From an uncultured Prevotellaceae bacterium (GTDB taxonomy: Bacteria > Bacteroidota > Bacteroidia > Bacteroidales > Bacteroidaceae): a DNA stretch of 64,000 bases. Of the stretch, positions 10,301 to 17,515 are shown piece after piece. A program made the translations under genes and the position numbers. The number at the start of each line of letters is the position of its first letter. Position 1 is the stretch's first letter. The DNA lies in the NCBI GenBank assembly GCA_902780025.1, contig CACZDV010000008.1:86679-150678 (forward strand), read 5' to 3'. Under the pieces are notes generated by a model that was given only the letters and a program-made list of their open reading frames with translations, was not told where the DNA came from and ran no database searches.

Positions 10301-11070
10301 TCGGAATAAGTATAAACGCCCAACAAGTAACCGAAAGCAGCTGTCAACACGCTACCGGAAGAGACGCCAAAACGCTGGGAAGCTTCCCTTAACTGCTGTT
10401 CGGTAACGCCCAGTTCCAACTTCTGGTTACCGTATACCGTTACTGTTTCTGTCTTGTCGGGAAGAGGCACGGAATCCATCTTCAGGCTTCCGAACTGCTG
10501 CTGGAACCAGGACTTGGCATCCTCGTAGGCGACAGTAGTGCGCAACTGCTCCTCTTCCAGTGCCACATCAAAGCCGGAAAACGCCTCCTCTTGAAGCGTC
10601 TCACCGTTATAGGCCTTGCTCAGGTCAGAGAACAGGATTTCCAGCGATGTTCCGTCATATATAATATGGTGGAAGTCCATGAAGAGGTATGAAGACTGGG
10701 GCGTCTCGATAATCCGTATCCGGAAAAGCCTGTCGCTCAGCAGGTGAAATGGCTGTATGAACTGGGATTTCTGAGTCTCAAACTGCTCATTGGTCATACG
10801 CTCCACCGTCAACTGGAAAGGCTCGTTGTCATTGCGACGCTGACGAGGCAGTCCGTTGTCATTGACAAAAATCCGCGTCTTGACAAAGGGATGGGCTGCT
10901 ATCACCTTCTCGAAGGCAACAGCCAAGCGCCCTGTATCCACATCAGGACCTAAACGATAGAGCAATCCGTTATTGTAAGCCACCTCACCATCCCTTGACA
11001 TACACTCGAAGTAGATGCCCAGCTGAGACTGACTTAACGGATAGTCCTGTAAGACGGGGATTGTCTTCAT
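7330..11070 (-). CDS. single-module nonribosomal peptide synthetase (C-A-PCP-TE)
   Basis: 1246 aa. The condensation domain has HHIIYDG (residues 134-140). The adenylation domain (about 440-930) shows YIIYTSGTSGVPKG, NGYGPTEFT, YHTGDLVRW and NEKIDRRSL. The carrier domain has the phosphopantetheine serine in GLSSLDAI (about S975). The C-terminal thioesterase has GHCYGG (C1098) and a late histidine (H1230). The nucleophile is Cys where Ser is usual. Aligning the A domain by eye to GrsA gives a specificity code near D-A-V-T-F-G-G-V-C-K, which I cannot match to a known amino acid. A lone extending module with a starter C domain suggests an acyl or aminoacyl donor from elsewhere. No PPTase lies in the window. 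It is the fifth gene of a six-gene operon with signalling proteins upstream and a receptor downstream. Confidence 0.93.
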   Translation of the reverse strand: MKTIPVLQDYPLSQSQLGIYFECMSRDGEVAYNNGLLYRLGPDVDTGRLAVAFEKVIAAHPFVKTRIFVNDNGLPRQRRNDNEPFQLTVERMTNEQFETQKSQFIQPFHLLSDRLFRIRIIETPQSSYLFMDFHHIIYDGTSLEILFSDLSKAYNGETLQEEAFSGFDVALEEEQLRTTVAYEDAKSWFQQQFGSLKMDSVPLPDKTETVTVYGNQKLELGVTEQQLREASQRFGVSSGSVLTAAFGYLLGVYTYSDGALFATIYHGRHDARTRRTVSMLVKTLPVYMKWDRQTTVRDLLQTTRQQIQNNRAHDVFSFADLKALNPNISSQVLFAYQGDYDAATAIGDLPFVQVPLMENATGELLAIELSRQKGKLVLRAEFHSNVYSPAYISRLMNSYDQIVRAIVEADDDNTPVSSLTLMPDEDAQMVLKMGRGEEMLYDTSETFVSMFLRQAALTPDAIAIVDKYTSITYHELDCQSDILASSLVDAGVTNDSAVALLFPRRKEFLIAVLAVFKAGGAYVSLDSDYPASRLDFMLNDLNARYLITTSELKETVSTDKFAEGGGLFLLDHFDFSVNASPVNNSRPDSLAYIIYTSGTSGVPKGVMVEHRALRSMLEWVVPMEGLKSGDRCAHHASFSFDASIVDLFAPLTCGAAVHIISSSMRFDMGSVSDYLTNHDIKGLTMSTQVGMELIDNHDPKIHYLFMGGENLHPVRKTSVRQINGYGPTEFTVCSSYHVVDQDVDNDSIPIGRPVPNSTSIVVSTSGTLVPWGAVGELCLTGTQLARGYWQRASQTNEKFVDCPFMPGRKMYHTGDLVRWNPDGELMFMGRIDNQIKLHGYRIELNEIESKINDYPGVQVSAVILSRNNSVEYLTGYYVAETTILPQALRDSLTAVLPSFMVPSKLIQIDKMPMTLNEKIDRRSLEELTLETQVVTQHVEQPVGPMETILYDLVKQLLGAVVFGVTDDLTLMGLSSLDAIRLVSMAKKEGIALKVNEIMQGKTIRKIAQQDSSIGRWQDGYHADKPVVVAIQGFSPYTVHQYFDALCGQFSVFTFTSLDDYLTDATDRFSKSDIVARYLKTLETVLPVGTQPVAFVGHCYGGELAYRCAVKWQEKTGQAPKVVLLNTPSRTDEEICQMMPPQSDIDRMTDEQLQRLNGWRHQHEIVLSLIDGVPLPSYQGEVIFYKALLPYQEANKLNFDSEGLARQDALYEQRWRSLVPNLVIVPVSTDHFSMLEAQYINQYLEKI

Positions 11071-11091
11071 AACAGTTACTGATGACAGTTC

Positions 11092-11913
11092 TTATTTTCT
11101 AACAGGGATGGTCAGTGTGAAACTCGTACCAACGCCTTCGGTAGAATCAAACGCGATTTTACCATCATGTTCATTCTCAATGATGTCGCGGATGATACCC
11201 ATCCCCAGTCCTGTTCCCTGTCCCACAGGTTTCGTGGTATAGAACGCCTCGAACAGATGATTCTTCACCTCGTCGGTCATTCCTTCACCATTATCGCAGA
11301 ATGAGATACTGAAAGCATTGCCCTCCGTCTTGACGCTGACGCTGACCTCGGGTTTGTAGTCCTCCGGAGCAGTCTGCGACTTGCGCCAAACGGCATAGCA
11401 GGCATTATTCATCAGGTTGAGCACGGCACGGCTCAGGTCTTGCGGTATCACCATCATCAGGGGCATTCCCTCCTCATACTCCTCATGGATACTGAGGTTG
11501 AAACCTTTCTGGTTAGCACGCATGGCGTGATACGACAACCACACGTACTCCTTCACCAGTTGGCAGATATCGGTAGGCAGGAACTCGCCATCCTTGCCAC
11601 GCGAGACGAGGAGGATGCCGCGGATGATGCTGATAGCACGCTCACCGTGTTCCACGATCTTGGCCATATTCTCCTTCAGGTCGCTGACAATATCCTCCAT
11701 ATCCTCACGGTCGTCCTCAGAGAGCTTGTCCTCATTGTCCTCCACTATCTCCGTCAGGTCTTTCAGCAGTTTGTCGGACATCTTGCTGAAGTTGATGACG
11801 AAGTTCAGCGGGTTCTGGATTTCATGCGCAATACCGGCACTCAACATTCCCAAAGAGGCTAACTTCTCCTGCTTCTGCAACTGGGCTTTAAGTTTCTCGA
11901 CTTCCTGTTCCAT
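11092..11913 (-). CDS. soluble sensor histidine kinase
   Basis: 273 aa, no membrane segment. A short N-terminal coiled coil leads into an intact H-box (AGIAHEIQNPLN, His30). The ATP-binding domain has an N-box (MNNACYAV), G1 (DNGEGM) and G2 (GQGTGLGMGII). With no input domain of its own, it probably gets its signal from a partner. The neighbour 3 bases upstream (11917-14751) has a sensor domain and a kinase region closely similar to this one but without the His, so the two may act as a heterodimer or relay. Likely phosphate receiver: the response regulator at 16331-17494 in the same operon. Partnership is inferred from gene order. Confidence 0.9.
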   Translation of the reverse strand: MEQEVEKLKAQLQKQEKLASLGMLSAGIAHEIQNPLNFVINFSKMSDKLLKDLTEIVEDNEDKLSEDDREDMEDIVSDLKENMAKIVEHGERAISIIRGILLVSRGKDGEFLPTDICQLVKEYVWLSYHAMRANQKGFNLSIHEEYEEGMPLMMVIPQDLSRAVLNLMNNACYAVWRKSQTAPEDYKPEVSVSVKTEGNAFSISFCDNGEGMTDEVKNHLFEAFYTTKPVGQGTGLGMGIIRDIIENEHDGKIAFDSTEGVGTSFTLTIPVRK

Positions 11914-11916
11914 AGG

Positions 11917-14751
11917 CTATGCTTTTAAGGCGGGCAACACGATGGTAAACTCGCTGTATTCGTTCTTGACTGATTTCACTTGTATGTCTCCCCCGTGGTT
12001 CTGCACTATCTCACGGCTCAGGTAAAGTCCGACACCTGCCGCCTCACCCGTAGTCTTAGTCGTGAAGAAGGGGTCATAGATCTTGTTGATAATGGTTTCC
12101 TCGATACCGATGCCATTGTCGCGAATAACGATCGTCACCTTGTCGCCATCAGCCTGCACCTTGAGGGTCACCTCAGGTACATAGGCCGTTTTCTGGGCTT
12201 TCTTCACAACGGCATAGATGCTATTGCCCAGCATACTCATGAAGGTCTTGCTCAGCTGCTCGGCATTACCATTAATGCGAAGCTCGGCATCCGAAATATC
12301 GAATGAGGTCTTGATGGCGTGAGTCTTGATATCGCTGGCAAAGTAGGTTTGCAGCATCTCCTCGTCCTGCCTCAATACTGGCACGAGATCCATCGGCACA
12401 ATACCACCGCTACGGTCTTTCAGCATCTCCTCCATCGCCTTCAGCGTCCGGGTGGTGTTCTGTCCGTGCTCACTGACCTTCTGCAGATTGCCACGCAACA
12501 TATCGAGCACATCCATCGTGTCCTCGTAGTTCTCCTTGTCCATGTGGTCTTCCTCGTCCTCGACGTTGGCCTCTACATCCTTTACCAAACCCTCGGAAAG
12601 CTTGGCGAAGTTATTGATATAGTTCAGGGGGTTCAGGATGCGGTCAATGAGTCCTTGTGTCAGTTTACCCACGGTGGCCATCTTCTCCTGACGTATCAGC
12701 TCGTGTTGGGCATTGCGAAGGTCGGCAGTACGCTCCTGGACAATCGTTTCCAGCTTCTCCTTCTCCTGATTCAGACGGTGCAGACGGTAACGGAACAGGC
12801 CATAGACGAGCACAGCCAATAACAAGGCATAGAGCAGATTCATGTACCACCGCACATAGAATGGAGGAGTAATCTTGAATTCCATCTTAGCCACCTCCGA
12901 CAGTTCGCCGAAAGCAAGAAGGGCCTGTGTCTCGATGGTGTAAGAGCCGGGCGAAAGATTAAAGAATTCCGCATCGTGGTCGTCGGCCCACGCGCTCCAG
13001 TTACCATTGTTCAGGCGGTAACGGTATAGTGTCATACCCCCGAGAGGTTCAAAGTTAACTGCATAAGTAAAACGCAAATCGTTTTCTTCTGTGTCCAGTT
13101 CCTGCAGTTGCGTCGGCATCTGTCCGTATCCGCCCCACAGGACACTATCACCTTTCAGTACCACAGAACGGAACAGCATCTTGGGTTTTGTCGTCAGCTC
13201 ATAGTCCTTCTTACTAGTATCTATTATGACGATTTCTTTATCCATTCCTATCCATATTTCCTGCTGCTTGCAGAATAGAGACCGAACGGGAAAATCGCTG
13301 AGCGGGAACAGCATGGCATCTATATTGTCAGTAAGCCGCTTGCCGTCCTTCCATCGATACAGGCCCTTGCCTTCGTTGTTGGTAAGCCAGGTCACGCCGT
13401 TGGCATCAGCATACGAGAATTGCGGATAGGGGAAAGGCTTCGTCGTCTCAGCGTTCACAACAGTCACTTTACCGCCAAGCATTACCAACGTGGCTGCATT
13501 CTCATCAACGACACCTACGCTGTGAGGCTTGAAAGAATCCTCGGCAGGCCGTTTGCACCACACCTCACCATACAGGTTCTGCAACCACAATGAGCCATCG
13601 GCATCCTTGGCCATATTGGTCACCTTCTCCAACTTACACACCAGCTGATGGTTACTGCCACCAGTGGTCATGGTATAGACGGCATCAATCTCACCACAGT
13701 AGACCAATCCCCCGTCTACCATAAGCGATAACGTGTTGGCATTGGTCAGCTGCGTCACACTACTGCCTGCTATCCGGTAGATACCGTTGGCCGTAGCCGC
13801 GAGCAATCCCTGCGGAGTGGGTGCCAACTTCCAACATGCATGGTTGACACCCCGCACCTGCTGCAGTCTATAGCCCGTCAAACGGAACAAGCCGCTATTG
13901 GTTCCTATGTATTTCTCACCATTGTATTCCTCAATGGCCTCCACCTCGCCCGTCAGCCCTTCATATTTAGTGAAACGCGAATACGAGGAAGGAACGGCCA
14001 CGGAGAACACACCATTGTCGGTAGCCCCCCAGAGGACGCCATGTCCGTCATAGGCAACGTAAGTCACGCTGTTACAGCAGAGACCGTTTTCTTCTGTCAG
14101 GCTATAGAGTTCGCGTCCGGAATCGTCAATGATACTGATGCCCCTACCCTTTCTGACAATGGCTTTGAGGCCAGCATCCAACTCTTCCTCTTGAGTGACG
14201 TCCTGTAGTACCACTACTTGTCCGTTCTTATCCACAGCGTCCGTCTGTACAATGTCCGACAGTCCGGCTTTCAGCGGCTCCGAACTGACACGCTTTACTT
14301 GCTTTACCTGTTTGCCGTCAACCTTAAAAAGATTGCCATCGTTCACCAGGAAGTTAAGGTCGCTGCCGTTATCCCATATTTCAAGCACTTCACCTCGAAA
14401 CAGCCCCTTACTGGCCATTCGCTGCAGAGCCAACTCGCCATTAGGTTTCAGAATGATACGTCCGAAGTAGTTATAGCCACCCACCCAGATAACATCATGA
14501 CGGTCGCGATAGACCACGGTGACGCGAGTGATGCCAGGCGTATGCAGCATACGCCACTCGGCATTATCATAATACATCAGACCCTCGAAGTTGGCCACGA
14601 AGATGGTGCCGTCCTTACCTATTTCAATATCGAAATTACGGTTATGGGCATGATACTCTTCTGACATGTAATTACGGATGAAGGGAACACCCTGAGCAAA
14701 TGACGTCAAAAGTGAGAAGCTGAAAACAAGAAGTAACAACAGTCGCTTCAT
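11917..14751 (-). CDS. periplasmic-propeller sensor with degenerate histidine-kinase core
   Basis: 944 aa. Signal peptide (MKRLLLLLVFSFSLLTSFAQ), a long beta-propeller region of the two-component-regulator type (repeats such as DGHGVLWGATDNGVFSV), a Y_Y_Y-like domain (YRYRLNNGNWSAWAD), one membrane helix (LLYALLLAVLVYGLF, about residue 655), a coiled coil, then a kinase core. The H-box reads LTQGLIDRILNPLN: Asp703 stands where the phospho-accepting His should be. The ATP-binding domain keeps an N-box (LGNSIYAV), DNGIGI and GVGLYLSREI. It is therefore likely a sensing pseudokinase or trans-acting ATPase working with the adjacent kinase. Its start overlaps the stop of the upstream gene (ATGA). 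Confidence 0.88.
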   Translation of the reverse strand: MKRLLLLLVFSFSLLTSFAQGVPFIRNYMSEEYHAHNRNFDIEIGKDGTIFVANFEGLMYYDNAEWRMLHTPGITRVTVVYRDRHDVIWVGGYNYFGRIILKPNGELALQRMASKGLFRGEVLEIWDNGSDLNFLVNDGNLFKVDGKQVKQVKRVSSEPLKAGLSDIVQTDAVDKNGQVVVLQDVTQEEELDAGLKAIVRKGRGISIIDDSGRELYSLTEENGLCCNSVTYVAYDGHGVLWGATDNGVFSVAVPSSYSRFTKYEGLTGEVEAIEEYNGEKYIGTNSGLFRLTGYRLQQVRGVNHACWKLAPTPQGLLAATANGIYRIAGSSVTQLTNANTLSLMVDGGLVYCGEIDAVYTMTTGGSNHQLVCKLEKVTNMAKDADGSLWLQNLYGEVWCKRPAEDSFKPHSVGVVDENAATLVMLGGKVTVVNAETTKPFPYPQFSYADANGVTWLTNNEGKGLYRWKDGKRLTDNIDAMLFPLSDFPVRSLFCKQQEIWIGMDKEIVIIDTSKKDYELTTKPKMLFRSVVLKGDSVLWGGYGQMPTQLQELDTEENDLRFTYAVNFEPLGGMTLYRYRLNNGNWSAWADDHDAEFFNLSPGSYTIETQALLAFGELSEVAKMEFKITPPFYVRWYMNLLYALLLAVLVYGLFRYRLHRLNQEKEKLETIVQERTADLRNAQHELIRQEKMATVGKLTQGLIDRILNPLNYINNFAKLSEGLVKDVEANVEDEEDHMDKENYEDTMDVLDMLRGNLQKVSEHGQNTTRTLKAMEEMLKDRSGGIVPMDLVPVLRQDEEMLQTYFASDIKTHAIKTSFDISDAELRINGNAEQLSKTFMSMLGNSIYAVVKKAQKTAYVPEVTLKVQADGDKVTIVIRDNGIGIEETIINKIYDPFFTTKTTGEAAGVGLYLSREIVQNHGGDIQVKSVKNEYSEFTIVLPALKA

Positions 14752-16334
14752 GGCTTCACCTCCTTTCCTTTTTCTGTGATGAACGGTTCATAGGGCACAT
14801 TCTGTCCGATGTAATAGTTCCATTCGTCCTGGGTAAAGTTGCGCTTCAAGCGACTCTTCAACACATCCACCATCATAGGCACCGACAAGAGTGCCTGCAG
14901 AAGGTTTCCATTCTGGTCGCCCATCCAAGCGTAGTTTTTGGAACTGTCGAAGTTGAAGTTCATAATCCAGGAATCTGCCGTGAGCATCGTCATCGACTCA
15001 ATTTTGGAACTGGCCGTGTTCCAGAATTTTACTGTGCCGTCATAGCTCGACGACACCAGACGCTGATTATTCAACTTCAGTTTGGAGATGCGCGAGAGGT
15101 GGCCTTCGAGTTTCGTCACCTTCTGGTCGCCCTCGTCGTATAGATAAATGGTTCCGTCGCTCATGCCGAAGACTTGTTTCTTGGATGCCTTGGAACTGGC
15201 AAAGGCCGTCACACGTCCAGTTACCGGCACGTTCGTGGTAACCAGTTCATTAATTCCCTTCACCAGATGCTGTCGACCCTGGTCGTCAAAAAGTATGGGC
15301 AGATTATTGTAACGGCTGGTAGCAGTAAGGCGGAAGTTTAGTTCGCGGGAGGCGACAATCATTTTCTTCTGCTTGTCGTAGACAGCCAAACCATGTTCAC
15401 CCATCAGCAACAGGCTGTTGTCATCAAGGTTGGTAACGGAAATTGGATTCTCAAGATTGCTGATGGTCATGACACGGGGAATCTCATGTTCGACAATGAC
15501 CAGATGACCGCTTCGGCTGATAACATAAATGGTTGCATCGTCATCAACATAGAGATCGCGGAAGTCGAAAGTTTTGTCGCTGAATAACACGTCACTATGC
15601 AACTGATCACCCTGCTTGCGGTGAAGCATGATTTCACCATACGTACTGGCAGTCACCCACCTACCGTCATTGCCCGGAAGATAGTAAACGCCCATCAGGG
15701 CTCCCCGATGTTTGGGCCATGTCTGCATACTCTGGCTGGCAGACATCAGCGACTGGAAAACTGCCGGATAATAAACATCGCCCTGATAGCGGTCTGTATA
15801 CAGATAGGAGGCATAGGCAAGCAGTCCTGCCAGGTCGCTATTTCCCAGTCGGGCCTGCACTAACGACACCGAACCCAATGAGCGCCCCAAGGCCACATAG
15901 CTCAGCGTATCGGCCACCCGTTTTGAGAACTCTGCCTGAATACGCTGATGGTCAGCCATCTGACGTTCAGACTCCGCAACCAGACGGGCATCCTGAGCCT
16001 GTTGCTCAGAGACGACAGCCTTTTCCTGAGCTATCAATGCATTATGGCGCTCTACTTCAGAACGCTGGCGCATCTCCTCAGCTACTCGTTTCTGCTGAAT
16101 AGCCTCTTCGCGCTGTTCGTCAGAGATTTCCTTTTGCTGATAGGCTATTTCCTCCATCTGCTTGCTAACGCTACGGACGACTGCCGAGCGCTTTTCTTGC
16201 AGCTGGAGTTCTGCGACCTGAGTTTCCAAGTCGTTGGCACGTTGATGCTCAACGTACCATCCCGTCAGGCCAGCCACCGTTGTTCCCAACAAAGCCAGAC
16301 CTGCTACTCCTGTCGCTATATCCTTTTTCTTCAC
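14748..16334 (-). CDS. membrane-anchored WD40-like repeat protein
   Basis: 528 aa. An N-terminal membrane helix (GVAGLALLGTTVAGLTGWYV) is followed by a long coiled coil (about residues 30-140, rich in E/Q/R), a linker (LLAYASYLYTDRY) and a beta-propeller with at least one clear WD40-type blade (LVSSSYDGTVKFWN). The tail (NFTQDEWNYYIGQNVPYEPF) resembles the end of WD40 proteins fused to STAND ATPases, but there is no NTPase here. Both ends overlap neighbours by ATGA, so it belongs to the signalling operon. It is probably a scaffold joining the phosphatase-type regulator and the sensors; no enzymatic motif is seen. Confidence 0.75.
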   Translation of the reverse strand: MKKKDIATGVAGLALLGTTVAGLTGWYVEHQRANDLETQVAELQLQEKRSAVVRSVSKQMEEIAYQQKEISDEQREEAIQQKRVAEEMRQRSEVERHNALIAQEKAVVSEQQAQDARLVAESERQMADHQRIQAEFSKRVADTLSYVALGRSLGSVSLVQARLGNSDLAGLLAYASYLYTDRYQGDVYYPAVFQSLMSASQSMQTWPKHRGALMGVYYLPGNDGRWVTASTYGEIMLHRKQGDQLHSDVLFSDKTFDFRDLYVDDDATIYVISRSGHLVIVEHEIPRVMTISNLENPISVTNLDDNSLLLMGEHGLAVYDKQKKMIVASRELNFRLTATSRYNNLPILFDDQGRQHLVKGINELVTTNVPVTGRVTAFASSKASKKQVFGMSDGTIYLYDEGDQKVTKLEGHLSRISKLKLNNQRLVSSSYDGTVKFWNTASSKIESMTMLTADSWIMNFNFDSSKNYAWMGDQNGNLLQALLSVPMMVDVLKSRLKRNFTQDEWNYYIGQNVPYEPFITEKGKEVKP

Positions 16335-17494
16335 AGTCTCTTCAGAGCCAGTATCGTAATGTCGTCGCTTTGTTCTGCTTCGCCCACAAAGGCAGCCACG
16401 TCGGCTTTGACAGTCTCGATAGTCTGCTGACAGCTTTGGCGCGTCACGCCCTCCAGCGTCTTCTTCAGACGACTGTCACCGAACTCTTCGAAGTCCTTGT
16501 TGACAGCCTCGGTCACGCCGTCAGTAAACAGAACGATAGAGTCGCCATGTTCCAACTGAAGCGTACCGTCATGATAGTCCAGACCGTCGATGGCTCCTAC
16601 CATCGGGTCGTTCATGATGGGCAGGGGCTCCACGGTACCATCGGGCTTCATGAGATAGGGCGGATTGTGGCCTGCATTGCAGAAGGTGACCTCACCCGTA
16701 TTCACATTCAGGATACCGTAGAAAACGGTGACGAACATACTGTCGACGGACTCTGCAGCCAATAGCTTATTGGAATAGGCAATACATTCCGAGGGCTTTC
16801 CACCACGAATGCCTGTTGCACGTATCAGCGTACGACTGACGGCCATGAAAATGGCAGCAGGAATACCCTTACCACTCACGTCGGCCATCACGAATCCAAT
16901 ACGGTCGTCGTCGATACGGAAGAAGTCATAGAAGTCTCCTCCTACGTCCTTGGCGGGAGTCATCGAGGCTGCGATATCCAGCTTGTCAGTCAGTTCCGGG
17001 AAGGGAGGGAAGACCCTTGGCAGGATAGCCTGCTGTATCTCGCTGGCAATAGCCAGGTCACTCTTCAGCGACTCCAACTGCGTGTGCTCCGCTTGCGACT
17101 GGTGAACGTACTCTATCTGCTCAATGGCCTTCTCAATGGTCACACTCAGATCATCCAAATCGATAGGCTTGGTGGCAAAGTCGAAGGCTCCGTTGTTCAT
17201 GGCCTGGCGGATATTGCCCATATCGCCATAAGCGCTGACCATGATGACTTTCAGCGCAGGATTGCGCATCTCGTTGAGCTTGGCCAGCAGGGTGAGACCG
17301 TCCATCTCGGGCATGTTGATGTCCGACAGGATTATCTCGATGTCTGGATGCTTCACCATCATAGTGAGAGCTTCCAAACCGTTATGGGCGAATACGAATT
17401 CGTATTCGCCCTTACGGATCTTCCTTCTAAAGTATTGTGTCAACAGCAACTCGAGATCCATCTCGTCGTCGACACTCAGAATCTTAATTGGCAT
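16331..17494 (-). CDS. response regulator fused to SpoIIE-type PP2C phosphatase
   Basis: 387 aa. The receiver domain has the acidic pair (DD, 9-10), phospho-acceptor Asp58 (SDINMPEMDG), the Ser/Thr and Lys switch residues (MVSAYGD; ATKPIDL). A coiled linker follows, then a PP2C/SpoIIE phosphatase with metal-binding motifs (DVGGDFYDF, ADVSGKG, NAGHNPPYL, LFTDGVTEA). Such RsbU/RssB-like proteins usually dephosphorylate an anti-sigma antagonist in a partner switch; no antagonist or anti-sigma gene is visible here. First gene of the operon unless transcription reads on from hppA, which ends 21 bases upstream. Confidence 0.92.
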   Translation of the reverse strand: MPIKILSVDDEMDLELLLTQYFRRKIRKGEYEFVFAHNGLEALTMMVKHPDIEIILSDINMPEMDGLTLLAKLNEMRNPALKVIMVSAYGDMGNIRQAMNNGAFDFATKPIDLDDLSVTIEKAIEQIEYVHQSQAEHTQLESLKSDLAIASEIQQAILPRVFPPFPELTDKLDIAASMTPAKDVGGDFYDFFRIDDDRIGFVMADVSGKGIPAAIFMAVSRTLIRATGIRGGKPSECIAYSNKLLAAESVDSMFVTVFYGILNVNTGEVTFCNAGHNPPYLMKPDGTVEPLPIMNDPMVGAIDGLDYHDGTLQLEHGDSIVLFTDGVTEAVNKDFEEFGDSRLKKTLEGVTRQSCQQTIETVKADVAAFVGEAEQSDDITILALKRL

Positions 17495-17515
17495 TATTAT
17501 CTTGTTATTACGTTA

